Assembly (NCBI RefSeq): GCF_024609245.1
Contig: NZ_JANJYH010000001.1
Location: 62,001-126,000 of the forward strand
Direction of reading: 5' to 3'
DNA length: 64,000 nt
DNA from: Haloarchaeobius sp. FL176
GTDB lineage: Archaea > Halobacteriota > Halobacteria > Halobacteriales > Natrialbaceae
Positions 8,176 to 15,824 of this stretch are shown piece by piece; the stretch's first letter is position 1; every line of letters starts with the position of its first letter. The notes beneath the pieces were generated by a model. The model ran no database searches. It was not told where the DNA came from and saw only the letters and a list, made by a program, of their open reading frames with translations. The position numbers and the translations under genes were made by a program.

Positions 8176-10326
8176 ATGTCCTGGGCGAACTGGATTCCGC
8201 TGGTGCTGGCGGTCTTCATCGTGCTGCCGGTGCTTCTGGCGCCCGTGAGCGTGCACGCTGACCGCGTCGTCTCCCGGTTCGCCCTGCTCATCTTCGGGAC
8301 GTACGCGAGCCGGAAGGGCCGGAACAAGGCAATCCGGAAGAAGCAGCTCCGGGCGGCGCACATGCCGACGACGTACCGGACCTACTCGGCGAAGACGATG
8401 CTGTACAGCGCGGTCTTCGCCGTCGCCGGCACGATCATGGGGATGTACGTCATCTGGTTCGGGCTCGTCCTGCTCGCCATCGACGCCGAGACCATCCGCC
8501 AGACGTTCCCCACGGAACTGCACTTCCTCACGGACTTCGTGGGGCTGCCGTCCCTGTCCGTGCTCGAACTGTTCGGACTGATGGTCGTGACGAGCCTGAC
8601 CCTCGGTGTCGCCTTCGCCGGGGCGACGTACTGGCTGCGCTGGTGGTACCCGCAGTACGTCGCCGACGAGCGCGAACGCCGCATCGAGGCGTCCCTTCCG
8701 CGGACCATTGCGTTCATCTATGCGCTGTCGCGCTCGGGCATGGAGTTCCCGAAGGTCCTCCGCATCCTCGCCGAGAACGACGGTATCTACGGCGAGTCCG
8801 CCAACGAGGTCCGCGTCGCGGTCAGGAACATGGACATGTTCGGACAGGACATGATAACGGCTATCCAGACGATGGCCCGGCGCTCGCCGAGCTCGCAGTT
8901 CAAGGAGTTCTCCGAGAACCTCGCGAGTGTACTTCAGTCCGGGCGGTCGCTCTCTACGTTCCTGGAGCAGCAGTACCGCGACTTCCAGGAGGAAGCCGAG
9001 TCCCAGCAGGAGAAGCTGTTGGACCTCCTCGCGACGCTCGCGGAGGCGTACGTGACGGTTCTGGTGGCCGGCCCGCTCTTCCTCATCACCATCCTGGTCG
9101 TCATCGGTATCGCGGTCGGCAACACGCTCGAACCGTTGCGCGTGTTCGTCTACGTCATCCTCCCGGCGTCGAATCTGGCGTTCCTCGTCTACCTGCTCTC
9201 GGTGACCGACACGCTGTCCACCCAGCGTGGCTACGAGGATGTCGATGCGCCGGTGGACGGGCTCGCGGGAGTCCGCCTCGCCGACGGTGCTGGCTCAACG
9301 GGCGCACAGACCGACGGTGGCTACGAGCAGGCCGAGACGAGCGCGGATCGACAGGCCGCAAACCGCGACCGGCTGGACGCCTATCGGCGGTTCCGGTGGC
9401 TCCGAGGCAAGCTTGGCAACCCTATCCGAACCGTCGTCGAACGGCCGGTGACGGTGCTCTGGGTGACGCTCCCGATTGCATTCCTCATCGTGGCGCTCCG
9501 ACTCCCGGGGAGCCTCACTGCGACCGGCCTCGACATCCGGTCGTTCGACGACGTACTCATCCAGGCGCTCCTGTTCGTGGTCGGGACGTTCGCAATCGCG
9601 TTCGAAGTCCACCGGCGACGTGCGGAGGCCATCGAGTCAGCCGTGCCGGACCTGCTCGACCGTCTCGCCAGCGTCAACGAGGCCGGAATGACGGTCGTCG
9701 AGTCCATCGAACGGGTTCGCCGGAGCGAGCTCGGCGCGCTGGACGCCGAGCTGGACCGTGTCTGGGCTGACATCCGCTGGGGGGCGGACGTCGAGACCGC
9801 GCTCAAGCGGTTCGAGTCCCGGCTGCGGACCTCCATCATCTCCCGCGTGGTCACGCTGACGACGCAGGCGATGAACGCCAGCGGCGACCTCGCGAGCGTC
9901 CTGCGCATCGCCGCGGGGCAGGCGAAGTCTGACCGGCGCCTGAAGCGCGCACGCAGGCAGGAGATGCTGACCTACATGGCGGTCGTCTACATCGCCTTCT
10001 TCGTCTTCCTGTTCATAATCGTCGTGCTCTCGACGGTGCTCATCCCCAACCTGCCGGACAGCGGCACCGGCGTCATCAACGGCACCGGCGCGGGGCAAAC
10101 AGGGGCCTCGGGCGTCCCCGCGGTCGGGGGCGTCGGTGCCACCGGAGGGATAGACAAGGCGGAGTACACGCTCGTGTTCTTCCATACGACCGTCCTCCAG
10201 GGGCTGCTTTCCGGGTTCGTCGCCGGCCAGCTCTCCTCGGGTGACGTCCGCACCGGCGCGAAGCACGCCGCCATCCTCGTCGCGCTGGCCTACGCCTGCT
10301 TCCTCCTGCTCATTCCGGGGCCGTGA
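8176..10326 (+). CDS. Type II secretion system F-domain membrane platform, PilC/TadC family
   Basis: A 716-residue polytopic protein with two copies of the T2SF cytoplasmic domain, each with the family pattern (ASLPRTIAFIYALSRSGM; then AVPDLLDRLASVNEAGM) and each followed by a pair of membrane helices. A Gly/Thr/Ala-rich loop (GTGVINGTGAGQTGASG) precedes the final helices. It is twice the length of bacterial PilC, which is usual for archaeal platforms. It would anchor the neighbouring ATPase and build the pilus at the membrane. ATG follows the ATPase stop directly (TGATATG), so the two are co-translated. Confidence 0.93.
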   Translation: MSWANWIPLVLAVFIVLPVLLAPVSVHADRVVSRFALLIFGTYASRKGRNKAIRKKQLRAAHMPTTYRTYSAKTMLYSAVFAVAGTIMGMYVIWFGLVLLAIDAETIRQTFPTELHFLTDFVGLPSLSVLELFGLMVVTSLTLGVAFAGATYWLRWWYPQYVADERERRIEASLPRTIAFIYALSRSGMEFPKVLRILAENDGIYGESANEVRVAVRNMDMFGQDMITAIQTMARRSPSSQFKEFSENLASVLQSGRSLSTFLEQQYRDFQEEAESQQEKLLDLLATLAEAYVTVLVAGPLFLITILVVIGIAVGNTLEPLRVFVYVILPASNLAFLVYLLSVTDTLSTQRGYEDVDAPVDGLAGVRLADGAGSTGAQTDGGYEQAETSADRQAANRDRLDAYRRFRWLRGKLGNPIRTVVERPVTVLWVTLPIAFLIVALRLPGSLTATGLDIRSFDDVLIQALLFVVGTFAIAFEVHRRRAEAIESAVPDLLDRLASVNEAGMTVVESIERVRRSELGALDAELDRVWADIRWGADVETALKRFESRLRTSIISRVVTLTTQAMNASGDLASVLRIAAGQAKSDRRLKRARRQEMLTYMAVVYIAFFVFLFIIVVLSTVLIPNLPDSGTGVINGTGAGQTGASGVPAVGGVGATGGIDKAEYTLVFFHTTVLQGLLSGFVAGQLSSGDVRTGAKHAAILVALAYACFLLLIPGP

Positions 10327-10368
10327 GCGAACGGAACCGCTAACCGACTGTGGACCGACGCTTCGCCC

Positions 10369-11013
10369 ATGGATCGGTCGCCGAACGGGACGCGGTCGAC
10401 GTACGACCGCATCGCCGACCACTTCGCCAAGACCCGCGAGTACGCCTGGCCGGAGGTCGAGTCGTTCCTCGAGAACCAGGAGGGCGCCGTGGGCCTCGAC
10501 CTCGGCTGCGGCAACGGTCGGCACGCGGAGCTCCTCGCGGCCCGCTGTGACCACGTCGTCGGCCTCGATATCTCCGGCGGGCTACTCGCGACGGCCCGGG
10601 AACGCGCCCGCGAGCGCGGCTTCGACGTCGAGCTCGTGCAGGCCGACGCCGCGCGGCTCCCGGTGGCGACGGGCAGCGTCGACCTCGCGGTGTACGTCGC
10701 CACCCTGCATCACCTCCCGAACCGCGAGGCCCGTCGTCGGAGCCTCGACGAACTCGCTCGGGTGCTCTCGCCCGACGGGACCGCCCTCGTCTCCGCATGG
10801 AGCACCGCCCACGACAGATTTGACCGCGAGGTGGGGTTCGATACGACGGTCGACTGGACCCTGCCCGGCGGCGAGACCGTCCCGCGGTTCTACCACGTCT
10901 ACAGCCCGGCGGAGTTCGACGAAGACCTCGCCGCCAGCGACCTCGGGATCGTGTCGTCGCGGGTCTCCTCGGGCAACTGCTACGCAACCGTCACCGAACA
11001 GAAAAGACCTTAA
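10369..11013 (+). CDS. Class I SAM methyltransferase, Trm9/ALKBH8-like
   Basis: A 214-residue Rossmann methyltransferase. Motif I is GLDLGCGNGRH (about residues 41-51), then an acidic residue ends strand 2 (VVGLDIS), motif IV is DLAVYVATLHHLPN and post-motif features follow (ELARVLSPDGTALVSAW). The start YDRIADHFAKTREYAWPEV and the late RFYHVYSPAEFDEDL match the eukaryotic wobble-uridine methyltransferase Trm9/ALKBH8 better than generic members. If so, it would methylate a carboxymethyl group on U34 of tRNA, probably with a Trm112-like partner encoded elsewhere. Its nearest downstream gene is tRNA-Gly(UCC), a class modified by yeast Trm9. The substrate is inferred. Confidence 0.82.
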   Translation: MDRSPNGTRSTYDRIADHFAKTREYAWPEVESFLENQEGAVGLDLGCGNGRHAELLAARCDHVVGLDISGGLLATARERARERGFDVELVQADAARLPVATGSVDLAVYVATLHHLPNREARRRSLDELARVLSPDGTALVSAWSTAHDRFDREVGFDTTVDWTLPGGETVPRFYHVYSPAEFDEDLAASDLGIVSSRVSSGNCYATVTEQKRP

Positions 11014-11331
11014 GTCGTCGTGGAGAAGTCCCCTGTGCGCACACCCGTTGGTGTGGGATTCGCGTGCCCTGTGGGCCCTCGCGCACGGCTCGCATGGGCG
11101 TCATCGGTGATGGTCTTCATCACCGCTTTCGAACGACCCCGTACCACCTCGGTTCGCGGTCCGGTGCGGCGTCGGCTTCCGAAGGAGTCTTAATGTGCGG
11201 CGCGACAAGCAGGTAGTGACGCGTTCCGGTGTCCGGTCGTGTGCCGCACGACCGGCACGAAACGTGTGAACGCCGGTGTCCTGCGGAGCGAAGCGACGCA
11301 GGGCTCGGCGCGAGAGGCGAAGCGACGAAGC
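11014..11331. other. 318-base non-coding stretch rich in hairpins, upstream of tRNA-Gly
   Basis: No convincing reading frame is present. Several perfect inverted repeats can be read: CACACC/GGTGTG (11040-11055), GCCC/GGGC (11066-11076), an enclosing GTGCG/CGCAC (11035-11039 with 11082-11086), CGGTGATG/CATCACCG (11105-11125), CCGGTCGTG/CACGACCGG (11233-11255) and CCTGCG/CGCAGG (11280-11302). Direct copies of GCGAAGCGACG occur at 11288-11298 and 11317-11327. A TCTTAAT box at 11188-11194 could start transcription near 11218, giving the tRNA a long structured leader or making a separate small RNA. Confidence 0.5.
11188..11194 (+). promoter_or_regulatory. Possible TATA box upstream of tRNA-Gly
   Basis: TCTTAAT is the only TATA-like sequence in the 200 bases before the tRNA. 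It lies about 138 bases from the tRNA 5' end, far more than the usual 25-30, so the precursor would have a leader of about 115 bases. Confidence 0.3.
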
Positions 11332-11402
11332 GCGCCGGTGGTCTAGTGGTAGGACCTGAGCCTTCCAAGCTCATGGCCCGGGTTCAAATCCCGGCCGGCG
11401 CA
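11332..11402 (+). tRNA. tRNA-Gly (anticodon UCC)
   Basis: A complete intron-free cloverleaf. Acceptor stem GCGCCGG pairs perfectly with CCGGCGC, and A is the discriminator. The D arm is GTC/GAC around TAGTGGTAG, the anticodon stem TGAGC/GCTCA encloses CTTCCAA (anticodon TCC at positions 34-36, reading GGA and GGG), the variable loop has four bases, and the T arm is CCGGG-TTCAAAT-CCCGG. CCA is not encoded. An imperfect copy of its last 22 bases lies 128 bases downstream. Confidence 0.96.
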
Positions 11403-11530
11403 TTTCTGCAGCGCAACTGAGTGAGGAGCACTACCTCCGAACGAAACATGCTGAGAAGGGCAACCCTGTGAGATTCTGAACCCGACGGGGCACAGCCCGG
11501 GTAGCGGAGCGAGCAGGAACGTCTCGGATT

Positions 11531-11552
11531 GGTTCGAATCTCTGCCGGCGCA
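11531..11552 (+). repeat. Degenerate copy of the tRNA-Gly 3' end (possible attachment-site scar)
   Basis: These 22 bases match the last 22 bases of tRNA-Gly (11381-11402) at 19 positions, including the T-loop core and the acceptor end GCCGGCGCA. The rest of a tRNA cannot be drawn upstream of it. Such a partial 3' copy is what site-specific integration into a tRNA leaves behind; no integrase gene or cargo remains in the 128 bases between the copies. Confidence 0.55.
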
Positions 11553-11586
11553 CTCTCTCGAACCAGTGATCCAGGAACGAGTCGAC

Positions 11587-12447
11587 TCAGAGCAACGTCG
11601 CGTCGACCGCTGGCGCGTACTCGTCGAGGATGCCGGCGACGCGGTCGGGCTGCTCGAAGTGTGCCCGGTCGAACCGGTAGGCCTGGAGCGGGAACCAGGT
11701 GTGGACGACGAACTCGCGGTCGGTCAGCTCGTAGCCGCGGACGTACCACCACGAAAGCGTCGAGCGGAGGCCCGAGCGCCCGTTCTGGACGACGATTCCG
11801 TCGTCGTACACGGTGAGCCGTCGGTCGCGGTCCGGCATGAGGAACGTCCCGATTGACGCTCCGAGAACGCCGCCGATGATGCTCGGGGCCACCTCGGCGA
11901 GGAGTCCCCAGGCACGGGTCGATTCCAACCAGCCGAGTCGGTGTGGGAGCAGAGTAAAGATGACGAGCGGGAACGCGATCACCATCACGGCGGCGAGGAC
12001 AGCCACGATTCGCATCCGTCTGACCGTCCGGGGGTGCGGGCCGCCGAACCAGCTGACCCGGGCGGTCTCGCCTCCAAAGACCGTCTGGACGTGGCGGTCA
12101 CGGAGGAGGACGAACGCGACGACGCCCGCGAGGGCGCTGAGGATGAACGGGAACACGAGCGGATGCGCCGCCTCCGGCCCGTTGCCTGCATCGAGCGCCA
12201 GCAGTGCGAGGAGGCCACCGACGTGGACGGCGAGCGTGACCGAGGGGACGTGGTACCGGACCACCGGCTCGGCAAGGGACGGCCGTCGGGCGAAGGCACC
12301 ACCAACGAGCAGACATGTCAGGACACCAGCCGCCTGAACCGGAGGTTCGGACAGGCCGGTATCGCGCAGCAGCGCGCTGGCGAACGCGACGAGGAGACCG
12401 ACGTAGGAGCCGACGGAGAGGCCGAGTTTGAAATCGAAGGAGGGCAC
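11587..12447 (-). CDS. Membrane protein with C-terminal PH-like region, unknown function
   Basis: A 286-residue protein with about six to seven hydrophobic segments in its first 190 residues and a soluble C-terminal part (DRRLTVYDDGIVVQNGRSG, then WYVRGYELTDREFVVHT) that reads like the beta strands of a bacterial PH/YcxB-type domain. I do not recognise a named family. The gene stands alone: the next gene upstream on this strand ends 67 bases after the lipid-side start region, and an AT-rich stretch at 12463-12475 (on the minus strand TTTATATCGAAAC) is a candidate promoter. Base composition matches the neighbours. Confidence 0.7.
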   Translation of the reverse strand: MPSFDFKLGLSVGSYVGLLVAFASALLRDTGLSEPPVQAAGVLTCLLVGGAFARRPSLAEPVVRYHVPSVTLAVHVGGLLALLALDAGNGPEAAHPLVFPFILSALAGVVAFVLLRDRHVQTVFGGETARVSWFGGPHPRTVRRMRIVAVLAAVMVIAFPLVIFTLLPHRLGWLESTRAWGLLAEVAPSIIGGVLGASIGTFLMPDRDRRLTVYDDGIVVQNGRSGLRSTLSWWYVRGYELTDREFVVHTWFPLQAYRFDRAHFEQPDRVAGILDEYAPAVDATLL

Positions 12448-12513
12448 GATTCGAACATTTCAGTTTCGATATAAAGGCGTTGTCGTCCACGGTCTCCAAC
12501 CGCGTACGACCGC

Positions 12514-13545
12514 TCAGGGGACAAGCAGCACGGCCAGCGTCGCGGCGATGAACACTACCTTCAGCACGGTGTTCACCACGACCACCTTCGTCCCGAACTC
12601 GGCCCCCCAGATGCCGAACTGGAAGGGGATGGAGCGTTTGAACGTCGAGAAGGCGAACGAGACGATGCCGCCGACGAGCATCGTGGCGACGGCAGCCTCG
12701 GGCGTGAACGGGTCGCCGAGCATGGGGGCGACGAACGCCGCACCGCTGGTGGTGTCGATGGCGAAGACGCCGACGACGGCGGCGGCCTCACCGGGCAGTC
12801 CGAGGAGGCCCGTCACCGGCTCGGCGACGACGGTGAACGCGGAGATGTCGACGCTGGCGGTAAGCATGGCGACGATGGTGTAGACGAGAACGAGCCGTGG
12901 AGCGATGTCCCGGAGCTTGTCGCGGGTGCTCAGCAGCGCGTCGAGGACGGTCTCGCGGCGGGTCCGAGGCTCTTCGTCGTCGTCGTCACCGACCGCAGGG
13001 CCACCGTCGCTGGCGACGCCGTCGGGGAGTTCGTCGGGCTCGTCGTCCGGCGGCGAGAGCAGGACCGCGCCGGCGACGATGCCCGTCAGCGTGATGGCCA
13101 GCGAGATCGCGGCGCGCGAGCCGACGTACAGCAGACCGACACGCAGGCCGAGGATGGGGATGAGAACCGGGACGTAGAACGTGAAGATGTGCTGGACGAA
13201 GCCGAAGAACGTGTTGATGGTGACCGCCACGAGCGTCGCCCGATCGCCGAGGATGCCCTCCTCGCGGAACTCGGCGAGCATACCGTAACCAGCAGTCGGC
13301 GACGCAGCCGTCGAGAGGATGGCGGTGCCGACCTCGTCGGGCAGGTTCGCCGGCGCCGTGAGCGGCCGGGAGAAGATAGCGACGTACTCGACCAGCCCGA
13401 ACTCGACGGCGAGGTTCGCGAGGGTGAGACCGAACCCGATGAAGACGAGGATGTAGAGCACCCGGCGGAGCACCGAGACCAGCAGGTCGAGCGGGACGCT
13501 TTCGATGCCGGTCTGCAGCGTCACGAGAGCGACGGGGAGCGTCAC
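12514..13545 (-). CDS. Nucleoside-recognition (Gate) domain membrane protein, SpmA/SpmB-like
   Basis: A 343-residue polytopic protein. The first half (FIGFGLTLANLAVEFGLVE, then STAASPTAGYGMLAEF) and the second half (a long hydrophobic run ending FQFGIWGAEFGTKVVVV) both carry the Gate/nucleoside-recognition pattern found in nucleoside transporters and spore maturation proteins. An acidic cytoplasmic loop of about 45 residues lies between them (DDEPDELPDG, DDDDEEPR). Archaeal members of this type are predicted transporters or channels with unknown substrate. It is transcribed alone. The BMP-type importer 10 kb away may have a related substrate, but that is a guess. Confidence 0.82.
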   Translation of the reverse strand: MTLPVALVTLQTGIESVPLDLLVSVLRRVLYILVFIGFGLTLANLAVEFGLVEYVAIFSRPLTAPANLPDEVGTAILSTAASPTAGYGMLAEFREEGILGDRATLVAVTINTFFGFVQHIFTFYVPVLIPILGLRVGLLYVGSRAAISLAITLTGIVAGAVLLSPPDDEPDELPDGVASDGGPAVGDDDDEEPRTRRETVLDALLSTRDKLRDIAPRLVLVYTIVAMLTASVDISAFTVVAEPVTGLLGLPGEAAAVVGVFAIDTTSGAAFVAPMLGDPFTPEAAVATMLVGGIVSFAFSTFKRSIPFQFGIWGAEFGTKVVVVNTVLKVVFIAATLAVLLVP

Positions 13546-13620
13546 GGCTGGGCGTTGGCGTGGGACCGAAAAATGTGCGTCGGAACCGGTCTGCTTCGTC
13601 GACAGTGGCTGGCGTCGCCG

Positions 13621-13700
13621 TTACCGTCGGCGGAGTGTGACCAGTGCCGCGGCGACGAACGGGACGAGCGCGACCACTGGTCCGAAGCCGGGCGAGCCGC
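13621..13700 (-). pseudogene. Orphan PGF-CTERM sorting tail (gene remnant)
   Basis: On the minus strand, the frame that ends with TAA at 13621-13623 reads GGSPGFGPVVALVPFV followed by AAALVTLRRR and stop. This is a textbook PGF-CTERM signal: Pro-Gly-Phe, a hydrophobic helix and an Arg cluster, the target of archaeosortase A. Upstream the frame is low-complexity and reaches a stop near 13876 with no ATG, GTG or TTG, while an overlapping frame reads Thr/Ala-rich sequence (TTAAGATVAATT) typical of the linker before such tails. I infer a frameshifted, truncated remnant of a surface protein. Confidence 0.5.
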
Positions 13701-13801
13701 CGTTGACGTGAGCGCGTCCGCGGTCGTCGCGGCGACCGTCGCGCCTGCCGCCGTCGTCGGTGGTCGAAAGACGGTAGTGTCGACCGTCCCTCGTTCCACC
13801 C

Positions 13802-14395
13802 GTGAGCGACCCCGAACTCGCAGTCCTCGGCTGGCCGGCAGACGGCCCGACGCTCCGGCTCGACCACCGTCGGTTCAGCTACGCCGGGAAGTTCGTGATG
13901 TCCTCGACCGGGAAGGCCGTGGTCCGCGACGAGTCCTTCGATCCCGATGCCGGAGACGAGTACGACGACCACGTCCTCGCCGCAGTCGCCTTCAACGAGG
14001 ACCGCACGGACCCCGACACGCTCTGGCTCCGGTACGTGACGGTGCGCGAGGACCACCGGGGAGAGGGGCTCGGCCCCCGACTCGTTCGATTTGCCGACGA
14101 CCGGGCTCGCGAGCGTGGCTACGAGCGCGTTCGCATCGCCGTGAACAACCCGTACTCCTACGAGGCGCTCTACCGGGCGGGGTTCGGCTTCACGGGCGAC
14201 GAGACCGGCATCGCCGAACTCGTGCTCGAACGACCGGGAGACCGGTCCACCGACCGCTACCGCGCCGGACTCGACGCCTTCGCGGAGCGGGAGGACCTCT
14301 CGGCCGCCGAGCGCGAGTTCGTCGCCGAGAAGCGCGAGCGCGGGCCGCCGGCGACCCTCGACGACGGGGCCGCGGGCACGGACCGCCAGGATTGA
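13802..14395 (+). CDS. GNAT family N-acetyltransferase
   Basis: A 197-residue protein with the acetyl-CoA binding core [21 protein letters not shown] (cut to its key part: V-x-E-D-x-R-G-x-G-x-G, residues about 79-91) and a following helix [19 protein letters not shown], the standard GNAT A motif. The C-terminal third is a charged extension ([15 protein letters not shown]) of unknown role. The start is the GTG at 13802, which gives the family-like beginning [12 protein letters not shown]. It precedes FEN1 by 25 bases on the same strand and may be co-transcribed. The acetyl acceptor is unknown. Confidence 0.85.
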   Translation: MSDPELAVLGWPADGPTLRLDHRRFSYAGKFVMSSTGKAVVRDESFDPDAGDEYDDHVLAAVAFNEDRTDPDTLWLRYVTVREDHRGEGLGPRLVRFADDRARERGYERVRIAVNNPYSYEALYRAGFGFTGDETGIAELVLERPGDRSTDRYRAGLDAFAEREDLSAAEREFVAEKRERGPPATLDDGAAGTDRQD

Positions 14396-14420
14396 AGCCT
14401 CCCGAGCCGAAGAACGACCG

Positions 14421-15401
14421 ATGGGTAACGCAGACCTCCGGGACCTCGCACACCTCGAGACGGTACCGTTCGACGAGCTTGACCCCGGCGTCGTCGCGGT
14501 CGACGCCCACAACTGGCTCTACCGCTACCTCACGACGACCGTCCGATGGACGAACGACGGCGTCTACACCACCAGCGACGGCGACGAGGTGGCGAACCTG
14601 GTTGGCATCGTCCAGGGACTGCCGAAGTTCCTCGAACACGACCTGAACCCAGTGATGGTGTTCGACGGCGGGCCGTCCGAGCTGAAGGCCGACGAAATAG
14701 CCGACCGGCGCGAACAGCGCGAGAAGTACGAGTCCCAGCTCGAAGACGCCCGCGAGGCGGGGGACGCCGTCGAGGTCGCCCGGCTCGAATCCGCCACGCA
14801 GCGGCTCACGCCGGTCATCCAGGAGACGAGCCGCGAGCTGCTCGAACTGCTCGACATCCCGGTCGTCGAAGCACCGGCGGAGGGCGAGGCGCAGTGCGCC
14901 CACATCGCCAGGCGTGGAGACGCCGAGTACGTCGGCAGCGAGGACTACGACGCTCTGTTGTTCGGTGCACCAACGACGCTCCGGCAGCTGACGAGCAAGG
15001 GCGACCCCGAGCGCATGACTCTCGACGAGACGCTCGCGGAGCTCGACCTCTCGCTCGAACAGCTCGTCGACGTGGCCATCCTCTGTGGCACCGACTTCAA
15101 CGAGGGGGTCCACGGCTACGGCCCAAAGACCGCCCTGAAGAGGGTCAGAGAGCACGGCGACCTCTGGGCCGTGTTCGAACAGGAGGACGTCTACGTCGAG
15201 AACGCCGACCTGGTGCGCGAGCTGTTCCGGAACCCGAACGTGACCGAGGAGTACTCGTTCGACGTCGACCTCGACCCCGACATCGAGGCCGCCCGGGCCT
15301 ACGTCGTCGACGAGTGGGAGGTCGCGGCGGACGAGGTCGAACGTGGCTTCGAGCGCATCGAGGACGCGCTCACCCAGACCGGCCTCGACCGCTGGACGTG
15401 A
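14421..15401 (+). CDS. fen: Flap structure-specific endonuclease 1
   Basis: A 326-residue FEN1/XPG nuclease that removes 5' flaps during Okazaki fragment maturation and repair. The N-terminal domain has [14 protein letters not shown] and [12 protein letters not shown] (metal-binding Asp residues); the I domain has [17 protein letters not shown] and [13 protein letters not shown] with the remaining acidic ligands; the helix-hairpin region is [18 protein letters not shown]. The C-terminus ends QTGLDRWT, a PCNA-interacting (PIP) box. The length is normal for archaeal FEN1. The GNAT gene just upstream may share its transcript. Confidence 0.97.
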   Translation: MGNADLRDLAHLETVPFDELDPGVVAVDAHNWLYRYLTTTVRWTNDGVYTTSDGDEVANLVGIVQGLPKFLEHDLNPVMVFDGGPSELKADEIADRREQREKYESQLEDAREAGDAVEVARLESATQRLTPVIQETSRELLELLDIPVVEAPAEGEAQCAHIARRGDAEYVGSEDYDALLFGAPTTLRQLTSKGDPERMTLDETLAELDLSLEQLVDVAILCGTDFNEGVHGYGPKTALKRVREHGDLWAVFEQEDVYVENADLVRELFRNPNVTEEYSFDVDLDPDIEAARAYVVDEWEVAADEVERGFERIEDALTQTGLDRWT

Positions 15402-15519
15402 CGGGTGCTCCCGTCTCGGTCGACGTGGCCGTTGGCGTGCCGCCGGCCGGCCGGACCGGGCGGTCGCCGGGCAGGTTCGGTACGGTGGTCTTTTGCCCTC
15501 CAACGCCCCAGAGGCAGAC

Positions 15520-15765
15520 ATGGAACCCGACGAGGTCGCGGCACTCATCGAAGCTGGTATCGAGGACTGCGACGCAACCGTCGAGCGCGCCCGCGGCGAA
15601 CACGACGACGACCACCTGCGGGCGACGGTCGTCTCCCCCGCGTTCGAGGGCCTGCCGCTGGTGCAGCAGCACGAACTGGTGTACGACGCCCTCGGCGAGC
15701 ACATGACGACGGACATCCACGCACTGGAGCTCAAGACGTACACGCCCGAGGAGGCAGCGGGCTGA
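15520..15765 (+). CDS. BolA family protein
   Basis: An 81-residue protein starting MEPDEVAALIEAGIEDCDATV, with HLRATVVSPAFEGLPLVQQH and the C-terminal HALELKTYTPEEA. The pattern F-E-G-x(4)-Q-x-H-x-x-V-Y plus H-A-L-x-x-K-T matches BolA (class II KH-like fold). BolA proteins act with monothiol glutaredoxins in iron-sulfur cluster handling and stress responses. No glutaredoxin is adjacent here. A CTTTTGC box 25-32 bases upstream supports the ATG at 15520. Confidence 0.9.
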   Translation: MEPDEVAALIEAGIEDCDATVERARGEHDDDHLRATVVSPAFEGLPLVQQHELVYDALGEHMTTDIHALELKTYTPEEAAG

Positions 15766-15824
15766 TTCACGGAGCCTGAAGCCGACCCCGCCGCTATTTG
15801 TGTGCTCAGGCCGACCTCCACGCT

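Noticed and set aside
11280-11327. GCGAAGCGACG direct repeats as a CRISPR-like or replication-origin repeat
   Set aside because: Only two copies, 29 bases apart; such GAGCGAAGCGA-type words are scattered in spacers of haloarchaeal genomes.
11120-11374. 84-codon minus-strand frame between the methyltransferase and tRNA-Gly
   Set aside because: It runs through the tRNA gene, has mixed codon use and no recognised similarity; hairpins explain the region better.
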